Assembly (NCBI GenBank): GCA_963829955.1
Contig: CAWHKS010000001.1
Span: 62,001 to 126,000 of the forward strand
Direction: 5' to 3'
From: DASTFY01 sp963829955
Lineage (GTDB): Bacteria; Actinomycetota; Acidimicrobiia; Acidimicrobiales; Ilumatobacteraceae
DNA: 64,000 nt
Part shown: positions 29,047 through 37,216 of the stretch, piece by piece
Position numbering within the stretch: the stretch's first letter is position 1
Layout of the letters: the number at the start of each line of letters is the position of its first letter
Made by a program: the position numbers and the translations under genes
Notes under the pieces: generated by a model
Told to the model about the DNA's origin: nothing
The model's input: only the letters and a program-made list of their open reading frames with translations
Databases searched by the model: none

Positions 29047-30672
29047 GTGACGGGCGAGCCCCCACCGCGGGCGCCCCGGACCGCGTGCCGGTGGGAGGGC
29101 TCTGTGGCCGGGCTGGTCTCCTTGGCCCTAGGGCTGGGCGTGGCCCACGTCGTGGCCGGGCTCTGGCGCGACGGCGACAGCCCAGTGGTCTCGGTCGGCG
29201 ATTGGATCATCGACCACGTGCCGGTGGGAGTGAAGGACTGGGCCATCGACACGTTCGGTACCAACGACAAGCTGGCTCTGATCGTGGGCACGCTGGCCGT
29301 CCTCGCGCTGGCGGCCGCGGCGCTCGGCCGGCTGGCCCAGCGTCACCTGGGACGGGCCCTCGTCGGTATCGCCGCCATCGGCATCATCGGAGCGGCTGCG
29401 GCCCTGGCGGGCGCCAACGCCAGCGCGGCCAGCGTCCTGCCGTCGTTCCTCGGGAGCGCGGCCGCGGCCGGCGCGCTGGCCTGGCTGAGCGGCTGGCGGC
29501 CCGGGACCCGCCACCAGGCCCTGCCGGCCGCGCCGGAGGCGGCGGCCGAGCCCGCGCCAGCGACCGGCTGGGCCCCGCCCGTCCGCTCGATGGCGGCCGT
29601 GGGGCCCGATCGCCGCAGCTTCCTGCTGACCGCCTCGCTGGTCGGCGCCGGCGCGGTCCTGGCCGGGGGAGTCGGCCAGGTGCTCAAACGGCGGTACGCG
29701 GTGGCCGGGGCCCGCCGCGACGTCGTGCTGCCGGCCTCCTCCGACGGGCAGGCACTGCCGAGCGGCACCGACGTCGGCGTGAGGGGGCAGTCGCCGTTCA
29801 TCACCCCGAACGCTGACTTCTACCGCATCGACACGGCGCTGCTCGTCCCGCAGGTGTCGCCCGATCGCTGGCGGCTGCGCGTGCACGGCATGGTCGAGCG
29901 GGAGCTGGAGCTGACCTTCGAGCAGCTGCTGAGCCGGCCGCTGGTCGAACGGACGGTGACGCTCTCGTGCGTGTCCAACGAGGTCGGCGGCCCGCTCGTC
30001 GGCAACGCGGTGTGGAGAGGTGTGCTCCTGGCGGACGTGCTCGACGAGGCCGGCGTCGATCCGGGCGCCACACAGCTGCTGAGCACCTCCGCTGACGGCT
30101 GGACCTGCGGCACGCCCGTGGCGGCACTGCTCGACGGCCGCGACGCGCTCCTGGCCGTCGGCATGAACGGCGAACCTCTGCCCATCAGCCACGGCTTCCC
30201 CGTCCGCATGGTCGTGCCCGGTCTCTACGGCTATGTCAGCGCTACCAAGTGGGTGGTCGACCTGAAGCTCACGACATGGGAGGACGACGTGGCCTACTGG
30301 GTGCCTCGGGGCTGGGCCCGGGAAGCGCCGGTGAAGACGATGAGCCGAGTCGACGTCCCCCGCGAGGGTGACGAGGTCGATCCCGGCCCCACGGCCGTGG
30401 CCGGTGTGGCATGGGCCCCGCACCGGGGGATCAGCGCCGTCGAGGTCCGGGTGGACGACGGACCGTGGCAGGAGGCCCGCCTGGGCTCGGTCCCCAGCGA
30501 GGACAGCTGGGTCCAGTGGGTGTACGAGTGGGGTGCCACACCCGGCGATCACTTCGTCACGGTCAGGGCGGTCGACGGCGAGGGGCAGCTCCAACCCGAG
30601 CAACCGGCGCCTCCCGATCCCGACGGCGCCCAGGGCTGGCACCGCCGCCACTTCCAGGTGCGCAACGGCTGA
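29047..30672 (+). CDS. Membrane-anchored molybdopterin-dependent oxidoreductase (sulfite oxidase fold)
   Basis: 541 aa. Residues 1-150 hold about four hydrophobic helices. A Pro/Ala-rich linker and DRRSFLLTASLVGAG (about 193-207) follow, resembling a twin-arginine signal placed internally, then a SUOX-type catalytic domain. VTLSCVSNEVGG (about 313-324) carries the expected molybdenum-ligand Cys. A C-terminal Mo-co dimerisation domain starts near DVPREGDEVDPGPTAVAGVAW. The catalytic domain should face outside. The substrate is unknown (relatives act on sulfite, oxidised methionine or other S/N-oxides). GTG start after a -10 box. Confidence 0.86.
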   Translation: MTGEPPPRAPRTACRWEGSVAGLVSLALGLGVAHVVAGLWRDGDSPVVSVGDWIIDHVPVGVKDWAIDTFGTNDKLALIVGTLAVLALAAAALGRLAQRHLGRALVGIAAIGIIGAAAALAGANASAASVLPSFLGSAAAAGALAWLSGWRPGTRHQALPAAPEAAAEPAPATGWAPPVRSMAAVGPDRRSFLLTASLVGAGAVLAGGVGQVLKRRYAVAGARRDVVLPASSDGQALPSGTDVGVRGQSPFITPNADFYRIDTALLVPQVSPDRWRLRVHGMVERELELTFEQLLSRPLVERTVTLSCVSNEVGGPLVGNAVWRGVLLADVLDEAGVDPGATQLLSTSADGWTCGTPVAALLDGRDALLAVGMNGEPLPISHGFPVRMVVPGLYGYVSATKWVVDLKLTTWEDDVAYWVPRGWAREAPVKTMSRVDVPREGDEVDPGPTAVAGVAWAPHRGISAVEVRVDDGPWQEARLGSVPSEDSWVQWVYEWGATPGDHFVTVRAVDGEGQLQPEQPAPPDPDGAQGWHRRHFQVRNG

Positions 30673-30714
30673 ACCAGCCGCGCCCGGGCGCCCGTACGCG
30701 CCCTGTCGAAAATC

Positions 30715-30728
30715 CGCGACAAGTCGCG
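30715..30728. terminator. Hairpin CGCGAC-aa-GTCGCG downstream of the molybdopterin oxidoreductase
   Basis: A 6-bp perfect stem with a 2-nt loop, 43 bp past the stop codon and the first of several hairpins in this gap. There is no T-tract. Confidence 0.35.
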
Positions 30729-30800
30729 TCATGGGTCCCGGGGTTGCCCGTCTCCTAGGTGTCGGCGCCTCCGGGCGCCAACCGATCAAGCGGGAACCAG

Positions 30801-30816
30801 CCGGCCCCGGGGCCGG
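30801..30816. other. 16-bp perfect GC palindrome
   Basis: CCGGCCCCGGGGCCGG is self-complementary over all 16 bases. It lies in the structured convergent gap 30673-30971, 48 bp before the stronger hairpin at 30857. Confidence 0.4.
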
Positions 30817-30856
30817 ACCCGGCCGGGAGAGGGGCGGCACCCCTCCCGGCAAGATC

Positions 30857-30892
30857 GCGATGGATGCGCCGGGCGGACGGCGCATCCATCGC
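30857..30892. terminator. Strong bidirectional hairpin between convergent genes
   Basis: A perfect 14-bp stem GCGATGGATGCGCC / GGCGCATCCATCGC with an 8-nt loop. It lies between the molybdopterin oxidoreductase (+) and transaldolase (-) stops, and is probably a terminator or transcript-stabilising structure for both. A 9-bp stem GCCGAGGCG (30901-30909) / CGCCTCGGC (30927-30935) follows. Confidence 0.65.
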
Positions 30893-30971
30893 ACCGGACG
30901 GCCGAGGCGAAGGCGGGCGGATGCCACGCCTCGGCCGCTCCGCGAAGTCCCCCGACGGATTGCGCCGGCGG

Positions 30972-32072
30972 TCAGCTGCCGGCGGCGAGCTCCCCGGCCT
31001 TCGTCCGCAGAGCGGTCAGCAGCTCGTCGAAGCTCTTCTGGAACGAGCTCACGCCTTCCCGCTCGAGCTGCGCGGCAACGTCGTCCATGTCCACGCCCAC
31101 GTCAGCCAGCTCGCGCCAGACCGCCTCGGCCTGATCAACATCCTTGTCGACGGTGCGGGCGAGCGTGCCGTGGTCGGCGAACGCCTCGATCGTGGCGTCC
31201 GGCATGGTGTTGACCGTGTCCGGGCCGATGAGCGTGTCGACGTACAACGTGTCCGGGTAGGCCGGGTTCTTGGTGGACGTCGAGGCCCACAGCGGCCGCT
31301 GCAGCTTCGCCCCCTTCGCCTCGAGCGCATTCCAGCGGGGACCACTGAACGCCGCACGGAACTGCTTGTAGGCCAGCTTGCCCTGGGCGACGGCGGCCTT
31401 GCCCTTGAGGGCGAGCGCCTCGGGGGAACCGATGGCGTCGAGCCGGCGGTCCACCTCCGTGTCGACGCGGCTGATGAAGAAGCTGGCCACGCTGTGGATG
31501 GCGGACAGGTCGCCCTCGCGACTCTCGAGCCCGCTGAGGTACGCCTCCATCACCTCGCCGTACCGGTCAAGGCTGAAGATCAACGTGACGTTGATCGACC
31601 GCCCCTCGCTGATCATCTGCTGGATGGCGGGGACGCCCTCGGCCGTGCCTGGGATCTTCACCAGCAGGTTGGGTCTGGCGATGGTCTCGTGCAGGTGGCG
31701 GGCCGACGCGGCCGTGCCGTCCGTGTCATGCGCCAGGTCCGGGGCGACCTCCACGCTGACGAAGCCGTCGCCTCCGCCCGAGCTTTCATAGAGCGGCGCG
31801 AAGACCTCGAGCGCACCCCGGATGTCCTGCAGCACGAGCGCCCAGTAGTCGTCGAGGACGGGCCGGTCGTCGTTGGACAGGGTGCGGAACTGGTCGTCGT
31901 ACTGCGGTGAGCCCTCGATGGCCTTCTGGAAGATGGTCGGGTTGGAGGTGAGGCCGCGCATGCCCCCGTCGCGGAGCTGGGCCAGCTCGCCGCTCGTGAG
32001 GTAGCCGCGGGTCAGATTGTCGAGCCAGGGGCTCTGACCCTGCTCCTCGAACAGGTTGATGAGCCGTTCCAT
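30972..32072 (-). CDS. tal: Transaldolase
   Basis: Non-oxidative pentose phosphate enzyme moving a dihydroxyacetone unit between sugar phosphates. The 366-aa length fits the actinobacterial long form. MRGLTSNPTIFQKAI (about 35-49), NLLVKIPGTAEGVPAI (about 133-148; Schiff-base Lys) and SINVTLIFSLDRYGEVMEAY (about 157-176) are conserved. The chosen ATG overlaps the transketolase stop (TGATG) behind GGGAGG, so the two are coupled. Confidence 0.95.
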   Translation of the reverse strand: MERLINLFEEQGQSPWLDNLTRGYLTSGELAQLRDGGMRGLTSNPTIFQKAIEGSPQYDDQFRTLSNDDRPVLDDYWALVLQDIRGALEVFAPLYESSGGGDGFVSVEVAPDLAHDTDGTAASARHLHETIARPNLLVKIPGTAEGVPAIQQMISEGRSINVTLIFSLDRYGEVMEAYLSGLESREGDLSAIHSVASFFISRVDTEVDRRLDAIGSPEALALKGKAAVAQGKLAYKQFRAAFSGPRWNALEAKGAKLQRPLWASTSTKNPAYPDTLYVDTLIGPDTVNTMPDATIEAFADHGTLARTVDKDVDQAEAVWRELADVGVDMDDVAAQLEREGVSSFQKSFDELLTALRTKAGELAAGS

Positions 32073-34048
32073 CACGAACCTCCCAGGTCGACGCGGGCGA
32101 CCAGGCCTCGAGCCCGGGCGACCACATGGTCCACGTTGATCCCCAGCTTGTCCAGCGCCACCGAGCCGGGCGCGCTGGCCCCGAAGCGGTCGATGCCGAT
32201 CGAGTCGTCTGCCCACCGGGTCCAGCCGAAAGTGGTGGCCGCCTCGACCGAGAGCACAGGGACGCCGCGGGGGAACACGGACTCGCGGTACGTGGCCGGC
32301 TGGGCCTCGAACCGGTCCCAGGACGGGAGGGACACCACCCTGGCCGGCAGCCCGTCGTCAGTGAGGCGTTCGGCCGCCTCGACGCACACCGCGACCTCGC
32401 TGCCGGTGCCGACGAGCACGACCCGCGGGTCGGTGACGGAACGGACGGCGGCCCCACCACGCTCGACCGCCGAGCCGTCGGTCACCACCGGGATGCCCTG
32501 CCGACTGAGGATCAGCGCCGTCGGGCCCTCGTGCTCCACGGCCACCCGCCAGGCCTGCGCGGTCTCGTTGGCGTCCGCCGGGCGGATGACCTGGAGGCCG
32601 GGGATCGCCCGCAGCGCGGCCAGGTGCTCGACCGGCTGGTGCGTCGGGCCGTCCTCCCCGAGACCGACCGAGTCGTGGCTGAACACGAAGACCGCATGGG
32701 CCTGGCTCATGGCCGCCAGGCGCAGGCTCGGCCGGGTGTAGTCGCTGAACACGAAGAACGTCCCGCCGACGGGCACGACCCCGCCGTGACAGCCCATACC
32801 CACCAGGCACGCACCCATCGCGTGCTCGCGGATGCCGTAGTAGACCTGCCGGCCGCCCGGATCCTCGGCCGACTGCCGGACCGCGCCGTCCACCTTCGCC
32901 CCGGTGTTGCCGGTGAGGTCGGCCGCCCCGACGATCAAGCCGGGTACGGACGCGACGCTGGCGGTGAGCACCTTCTGCAGCGCCTGGCGGGTGGCCAGCT
33001 TCTCACCTGGCTCGAAACGGGGGAGCGCGTCGGCCCACCCCGGCAGCCCCTCGCCGGCCCACGCGGCGTCCCAGGCCGCACGGTCGCCACCCCACTCGGC
33101 CAGCCGCTTGTCCCAGGCCTGGCGAACGTCCGCTCCCCTGGCCGCGGTGTGTGCCCGGTAGGCCTCCACCACCCCGGACGGCGCCCAGAACGGTTCGTCC
33201 GGGATGCCCATCACGGACTTGGTGCGGGTGACATCAGCCTCGTCGAAGGCCAGCCCGTGTGCTTCGTGGTCGTCGGTGTGGTCCGGTGACGGATAGCCGA
33301 TGTGGCTGCGCAGGCGCAGGAACGACGGCCTGTCGTCGACCTCCATGGCCGAGCGGATCGCGGCCTCGAGCGCGTCGCAGTCGTTGGCGATCTCGCCGAG
33401 CTCCTCGACATGCCAGCCGTAGGCCCGGAACCTCTCGCCGGCGTCGTCGGACGAGGACAGCGTGGTGTCGCCGTCGATCGTGATGTGGTTGTCGTCGTAG
33501 ACGAGGATCAGGCGGCCGAGACCGAGGTGACCGGCCAGCGACGCCGCCTCGTGACTGATCCCCTCCTGCAGGCAGCCGTCGCCGGCGATGACGAAGGTGT
33601 GGTGGTCCTGCACGTCGGCACCGAAGCGCGCCCGGAGCTCACGCTCGGCGATGGCCAAGCCCACGGAGTCCCCGAGGCCCTGGCCGAGTGGCCCGGTCGT
33701 GACCTCGACACCCGGCGTGTGCCGCCGCTCGGGGTGGCCCGGCGTGCGCGATTCCCACTGCCTGAACGCGCGCAGGTCGTCCATCTCCAGGCCACAGCCC
33801 GAGAGGTAGAGGAGCGCGTACTGGAGGATGGACGCGTGGCCGTTCGAGAGCACGAACCGGTCGCGGTCGAACCAGGCGTTGTCCGCGGGGTCGTAACGCA
33901 TGACCCGGCTGAACAGGACATGACCGAGCGGCGCCAGCGCCATGGCCGTGCCCTGGTGCCCGGACTTCGCCGCCAGCGGCGCGTCCATGGCCAGCCCGCG
34001 GATGATGTCGATGGCCTGCTGGTCGAGCTCGGGGGAGAGGGGCGGCAT
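32072..34048 (-). CDS. tkt: Transketolase
   Basis: ThDP enzyme transferring two-carbon ketol units, 658 aa. Visible: KSGHQGTAMALAPLGHVLF (about 28-46), TGPLGQGLGDSVGLAIAE (about 117-134), the ThDP motif beginning GDGCLQEG (about 155) with the later Asn, and pyrimidine-domain residues GIREHAMG (about 411). It is the promoter-proximal gene of a tkt-tal pair and starts at ATG 8 nt after a -10 box. Full length with expected residues. Confidence 0.96.
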   Translation of the reverse strand: MPPLSPELDQQAIDIIRGLAMDAPLAAKSGHQGTAMALAPLGHVLFSRVMRYDPADNAWFDRDRFVLSNGHASILQYALLYLSGCGLEMDDLRAFRQWESRTPGHPERRHTPGVEVTTGPLGQGLGDSVGLAIAERELRARFGADVQDHHTFVIAGDGCLQEGISHEAASLAGHLGLGRLILVYDDNHITIDGDTTLSSSDDAGERFRAYGWHVEELGEIANDCDALEAAIRSAMEVDDRPSFLRLRSHIGYPSPDHTDDHEAHGLAFDEADVTRTKSVMGIPDEPFWAPSGVVEAYRAHTAARGADVRQAWDKRLAEWGGDRAAWDAAWAGEGLPGWADALPRFEPGEKLATRQALQKVLTASVASVPGLIVGAADLTGNTGAKVDGAVRQSAEDPGGRQVYYGIREHAMGACLVGMGCHGGVVPVGGTFFVFSDYTRPSLRLAAMSQAHAVFVFSHDSVGLGEDGPTHQPVEHLAALRAIPGLQVIRPADANETAQAWRVAVEHEGPTALILSRQGIPVVTDGSAVERGGAAVRSVTDPRVVLVGTGSEVAVCVEAAERLTDDGLPARVVSLPSWDRFEAQPATYRESVFPRGVPVLSVEAATTFGWTRWADDSIGIDRFGASAPGSVALDKLGINVDHVVARARGLVARVDLGGS

Positions 34049-34056
34049 CGATCGTC

Positions 34057-34062
34057 AGGGTA
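34057..34062 (-). promoter_or_regulatory. -10 box TACCCT (minus strand) for tkt-tal
   Basis: Reads TACCCT on the minus strand, 8 nt before the tkt ATG. Confidence 0.45.
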
Positions 34063-34101
34063 CCCGTCGGTCGTCGTCGGCAAGCCTGGCGCAGTCAGGC
34101 C

Positions 34102-35244
34102 TCAACGGAAGAGTGCCATCGAGGCCGTGAAGCCGTGGATGACGTTGCGCTTGGCCACCGGGCCGACCTCCCCAGCGCAGAACATGCCGGCGACCGCGCC
34201 GCCGAGCAGGTCGTGGACGGCACTGGCGTCGTGGTCCGCGTCGCCGAACATCTGGGCACCGCGACCGTTGCAGGTGAACACGAGCGCGCCGGACGCCTCG
34301 TGGCCCGACAGCAGCGCGTCGATGTCCTCCCGGGCCGTCGCCGCGTCGCGGACGTGGAACTGCACGACCGCCCCGACGGACACCTCGGCGGCGACGGCGA
34401 TGGCACCGTTGCTGCGGTCGGCGCCGACGACACCGCGCACGAGGAAGTCGCCGCGGTCGAAGTCGAGCGCCTGCTCGTCGACCACGATCCCGCAGAGCAG
34501 GCCGCCGGCGGCGAGCGCCCGGTCGGCGGGATCGAGGCGGTCGACGATCTCCATGAGGCGTTCCAGGGCCGGGCGGCCGGCGAGCTCCCGGATGACCTGA
34601 CGCTCGGCGCTGGTGACCGTGAAGGGTTGGCCGATCGGCCGGCAGCCCTGCGAGACGACCGTGACGGGCGCGGCGCGGCTGTCCAGGACCAGCCCGACCG
34701 CCCCGTGGCTGGCCACCCGGCCACCGATGACCAGTCGGTTGCCGCCGGGCCCCCGGGCCGCCGAGGCCATGCCGCCGATGACGGGGAAGCCGGCTCCCGC
34801 CCGTTCCAGGCCCTCCAGCAGGTCACCCACCGGCATCGAGAACGGGTCGGCCAGGAGGACCAGGGCGCCCAGGTCCTTCGCATCGGCCAGGGCGTCGTCG
34901 AGCCCGGCGAACGTCCAGCCGTCCTCGGTGGTCTCGGCGCTGATGTGGACCGGCCGCGCTCGACCGGGGAGCCGCCCGGCCCACAGGGCGACGCCGGGCC
35001 GCTCCTCGACGCCGTGACCACCGGCCAGCACGCCGCAGGCCGTGGCGCCGATGAACGCCTCGGGGTCGAGCAGCGTCTGCACAGTGGCGGCCATGTCCTC
35101 GAGCGCGCCCACGTGGTCACCGGTCACGAACAGGACGGCGACGTCGGGCCGGTCACCGCCGAGCGTCTCACCGACCGCTCCGACCACGTCGCCGATGGCG
35201 GCGGCCGGCACCCGGTGCTCGGAGAGCGCGGCGGCGTAGGGCAC
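34102..35244 (-). CDS. FIST-domain protein
   Basis: 380 aa: FIST N domain (about 25-220; VAVLFVTGDH... FIGATACGVLAGG ... FPVIGGMASAARGPGGNRL) and FIST C domain (about 230-370; ALVFTCNGRGAQMFGDADHD and FCAGEVGPVAKRNVIHGFTASMALF). FIST modules are thought to sense small ligands such as amino acids. No kinase or output domain is attached, so it is a stand-alone FIST protein. GTG start 1 nt after the stop of the gene upstream, so it is co-transcribed with it. Confidence 0.88.
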   Translation of the reverse strand: MPYAAALSEHRVPAAAIGDVVGAVGETLGGDRPDVAVLFVTGDHVGALEDMAATVQTLLDPEAFIGATACGVLAGGHGVEERPGVALWAGRLPGRARPVHISAETTEDGWTFAGLDDALADAKDLGALVLLADPFSMPVGDLLEGLERAGAGFPVIGGMASAARGPGGNRLVIGGRVASHGAVGLVLDSRAAPVTVVSQGCRPIGQPFTVTSAERQVIRELAGRPALERLMEIVDRLDPADRALAAGGLLCGIVVDEQALDFDRGDFLVRGVVGADRSNGAIAVAAEVSVGAVVQFHVRDAATAREDIDALLSGHEASGALVFTCNGRGAQMFGDADHDASAVHDLLGGAVAGMFCAGEVGPVAKRNVIHGFTASMALFR

Positions 35245-35245
35245 G

Positions 35246-35641
35246 TCAGGCCGGGGGGAGGAGGGTGAGGGGGACGCGGTGCCACGGTCCCCGGTCGATT
35301 CGGCAGTGGGCCACCACGGTGCCGTACTCCTGGAACTCGAGCTCGCCGCGCACGAGCCGGTAGGTGAACCGGCCGGGCTCGACCGTGAACGGGCTGACGT
35401 TGCGGGCCACCTCCTCGTCGTCCTCCGACGAGCCCGTGCGGAAGATCACCTCGAACACGCCGTTGCCCGGCTCGTCCGGGCCGCACGCGATGAAGGCCAG
35501 GAGGTGCGGCTCGAGCGTGACCGGCGGCGGGGACGGCGCGGCGACGGAGAAGAACACGCCCGTCAGATCGATGCGCGTCGACGGCCCGTCGACCTGGCGC
35601 ATCTGGAACGACTCGACGAACAGCACGGACACGATCTCCAT
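35246..35641 (-). CDS. Conserved hypothetical beta-rich protein
   Basis: 131 aa beginning MEIVSVLFVESFQMRQVDGPSTRIDLTG, with alternating beta-strand character throughout and no signal peptide or membrane helix. It resembles actinobacterial proteins of unknown function in the same context (DUF6941-like, uncertain). First gene of a two-gene unit with the FIST protein; start 8 nt after a -10 box. Confidence 0.65.
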   Translation of the reverse strand: MEIVSVLFVESFQMRQVDGPSTRIDLTGVFFSVAAPSPPPVTLEPHLLAFIACGPDEPGNGVFEVIFRTGSSEDDEEVARNVSPFTVEPGRFTYRLVRGELEFQEYGTVVAHCRIDRGPWHRVPLTLLPPA

Positions 35642-35649
35642 CGTCCGCG

Positions 35650-35655
35650 ACGGTA
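35650..35655 (-). promoter_or_regulatory. -10 box TACCGT (minus strand), leaderless start at 35641
   Basis: Reads TACCGT on the minus strand, 8 nt before the ATG of the conserved hypothetical gene that leads the FIST unit. Confidence 0.45.
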
Positions 35656-35734
35656 GTGGCCGCCTCCCGCTATGACGGCCCGAGGCCTTCCTGCTGTGGC
35701 GGCCCGAGGGCGCGTAGCGGCCAGGCGCGGCCGC

Positions 35735-36490
35735 CTAGGCGGCGCGGCGCGGCGCGGTCTGTATCCGCTCGAGGGCGGGGGTCCGGAGCTTGGCCAGGTG
35801 GAGCACGCAGAGGATCTTGATGACGATCCAACCGAGGTCGAAGCACTCGTACCAGTGGTGCGAGAGCCGCGGTGAGGTGGGCACGGCGTGGTGGTTGTTG
35901 TGGTACCCCTCGCCCGCCGTCATGAAGGCCAGCCAGTGCAGGTTGCCAGCCGTGTTGTCGTAGGGGCGACGGCCGAAGTGGTGACCGATGGCGTTCACCG
36001 CCGCGCTCCCGCCCAGGTAGAAGTTCACGTGGAAGAAGGCCGCCAGGAGCCCGATGACGGGACCGAAGACGACGACCAGGAACGCGACACCGATGCTGAG
36101 CCCGAGCAGGGCGTGGTTGAAGAGGCGGCGATCCCAGGCGTCCTCGGGGATGTCCTTGGCGTAGCGGGCCACCGTGATGGGGTTGCGGGCCTCGCGCCGG
36201 TACATCTGCACGTTGAGCATCTGGACCTTCACCCAGCCCACGAGCTCGGCCGGGTGCGGATCGCCCTCCTTGCCCGTGAAGGCATGGTGCTTGCGATGCA
36301 CGGCCACCCACTGACGCGGGCGGATGCCGGTGCTGATCCAGGTCAGGAAGCGGAACATCCATTGCGCAGACGGCGCCAGGGTGAGCGCCCGGTGGGCCAG
36401 GGTCCGGTGCAGGTAGACGGTCGTGCAGACGTTCGCCATCAAGGAGACGAGGAACCCGACCAGGACGGCGATGAGGAGTGTGGCGACCAT
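35735..36490 (-). CDS. Membrane fatty acid (acyl-CoA) desaturase
   Basis: Di-iron desaturase, 251 aa, with four hydrophobic stretches and the three histidine boxes HRTLAH (about 28-33), HRKHH (about 65-69) and HNNHH (about 197-201). This matches delta-9 stearoyl-CoA/acyl-lipid desaturases, which introduce a double bond into membrane fatty acids using O2. It is divergent from a TetR regulator whose likely operator overlaps this gene's promoter, a common arrangement for control of unsaturated fatty acid levels. Confidence 0.92.
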   Translation of the reverse strand: MVATLLIAVLVGFLVSLMANVCTTVYLHRTLAHRALTLAPSAQWMFRFLTWISTGIRPRQWVAVHRKHHAFTGKEGDPHPAELVGWVKVQMLNVQMYRREARNPITVARYAKDIPEDAWDRRLFNHALLGLSIGVAFLVVVFGPVIGLLAAFFHVNFYLGGSAAVNAIGHHFGRRPYDNTAGNLHWLAFMTAGEGYHNNHHAVPTSPRLSHHWYECFDLGWIVIKILCVLHLAKLRTPALERIQTAPRRAA

Positions 36491-36499
36491 GAGGACGCC

Positions 36500-36505
36500 A
36501 GCCTA
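36500..36505 (-). promoter_or_regulatory. -10 box TAGGCT (minus strand) for the desaturase gene
   Basis: Reads TAGGCT on the minus strand, 9 nt before the desaturase ATG. The palindrome at 36512-36530 covers its spacer and -35 region. Confidence 0.45.
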
Positions 36506-36511
36506 TCGGGT

Positions 36512-36530
36512 CCTACCGACCAGTAGGTAG
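36512..36530. promoter_or_regulatory. Candidate TetR operator between desaturase and regulator genes
   Basis: CCTACcgaccaGTAGG inverted repeat extended by GTAG. It lies between the two divergent -10 boxes, where a bound repressor would block both promoters. Confidence 0.5.
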
Positions 36531-36549
36531 ACAACGGCCCGCCACCTCG

Positions 36550-36555
36550 TAGAGT
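36550..36555 (+). promoter_or_regulatory. -10 box TAGAGT, leaderless start at GTG 36562
   Basis: TAGAGT ends 6 nt before the GTG of the TetR gene. Confidence 0.5.
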
Positions 36556-36561
36556 GGCTCC

Positions 36562-37182
36562 GTGACGTGGGGGTCGGAGCAAGCCGAAGGGCTTCCGACC
36601 CGAGAAGCGATCCTCGTGGCGGCCACCGCGTGCTTCGCGGAGAACGGGTACGAGGGCACCTCGCTCAACGACATCGCCGTCGAAGTCGGCATCCGCCGGC
36701 CCAGCCTCCTCCACCACTTCCCGAGCAAAGAAGCGCTCTACGGCGAGGTCTTCGAGCGGCTCCTCACCGACTGGTTCTCGCGGTTGGAGGGCGCCATCAC
36801 CGACGACGTGCGGGGGTGGGAGAAGGTCGAGCGGGTGCTCGACGCCGGCTTCGACTTCTTCGCCGACAACCCTGCCTACGTCCGGCTGATGCGGCGGGAG
36901 GCGATCGACTCCGGGGCCCACTTCGGCATCGACCTCGCCGCCGCCTTGCGTCCGTACTACGACGCCGCCGCCGGCTACTTCCGCAAGGAGATGGACGAGG
37001 GCCGGTTCCGGCGTCACGACGCCGATCAGCTCCTCATCACGGGCTACGGCGCGCTGCTCAGCTACTTCAGCGACGCGACCTTCGTGCAGGGGCTGCTCGA
37101 CGTGGACCCACTCGACGCGGACGCGCTACGCCAGCGTCTCGACCACGTCACGACCTTCTTCCGGGCCGCGCTCGTGCCCTGA
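36562..37182 (+). CDS. TetR-family transcriptional regulator
   Basis: 206 aa. The N-terminal HTH (TREAILVAATACFAENGYEG then SLNDIAVEVGIRRPSLLHHF, about 12-54) is typical TetR. The C-terminal ligand domain is all-helical and contains a late FSDATFVQGLLDVDPL. Divergent from the desaturase gene and next to a palindrome, so the likely role is control of the desaturase and itself. The ligand could be an acyl-CoA, by analogy with DesT/FasR-type regulators. Confidence 0.9.
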   Translation: MTWGSEQAEGLPTREAILVAATACFAENGYEGTSLNDIAVEVGIRRPSLLHHFPSKEALYGEVFERLLTDWFSRLEGAITDDVRGWEKVERVLDAGFDFFADNPAYVRLMRREAIDSGAHFGIDLAAALRPYYDAAAGYFRKEMDEGRFRRHDADQLLITGYGALLSYFSDATFVQGLLDVDPLDADALRQRLDHVTTFFRAALVP

Positions 37183-37202
37183 CCGGTCGGCAGTGGCGGC
37201 AG

Positions 37203-37208
37203 TAGCGT
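37203..37208 (+). promoter_or_regulatory. -10 box TAGCGT before the acyl-CoA synthetase operon
   Basis: TAGCGT ends 8 nt before GTG 37217. Confidence 0.45.
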
Positions 37209-37216
37209 GGTCCGCC

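Noticed and set aside
30673..30971. Riboswitch in the hairpin-rich gap
   Set aside because: Both neighbours end here (convergent), so no downstream gene is available for cis control, and no known riboswitch core was recognised.
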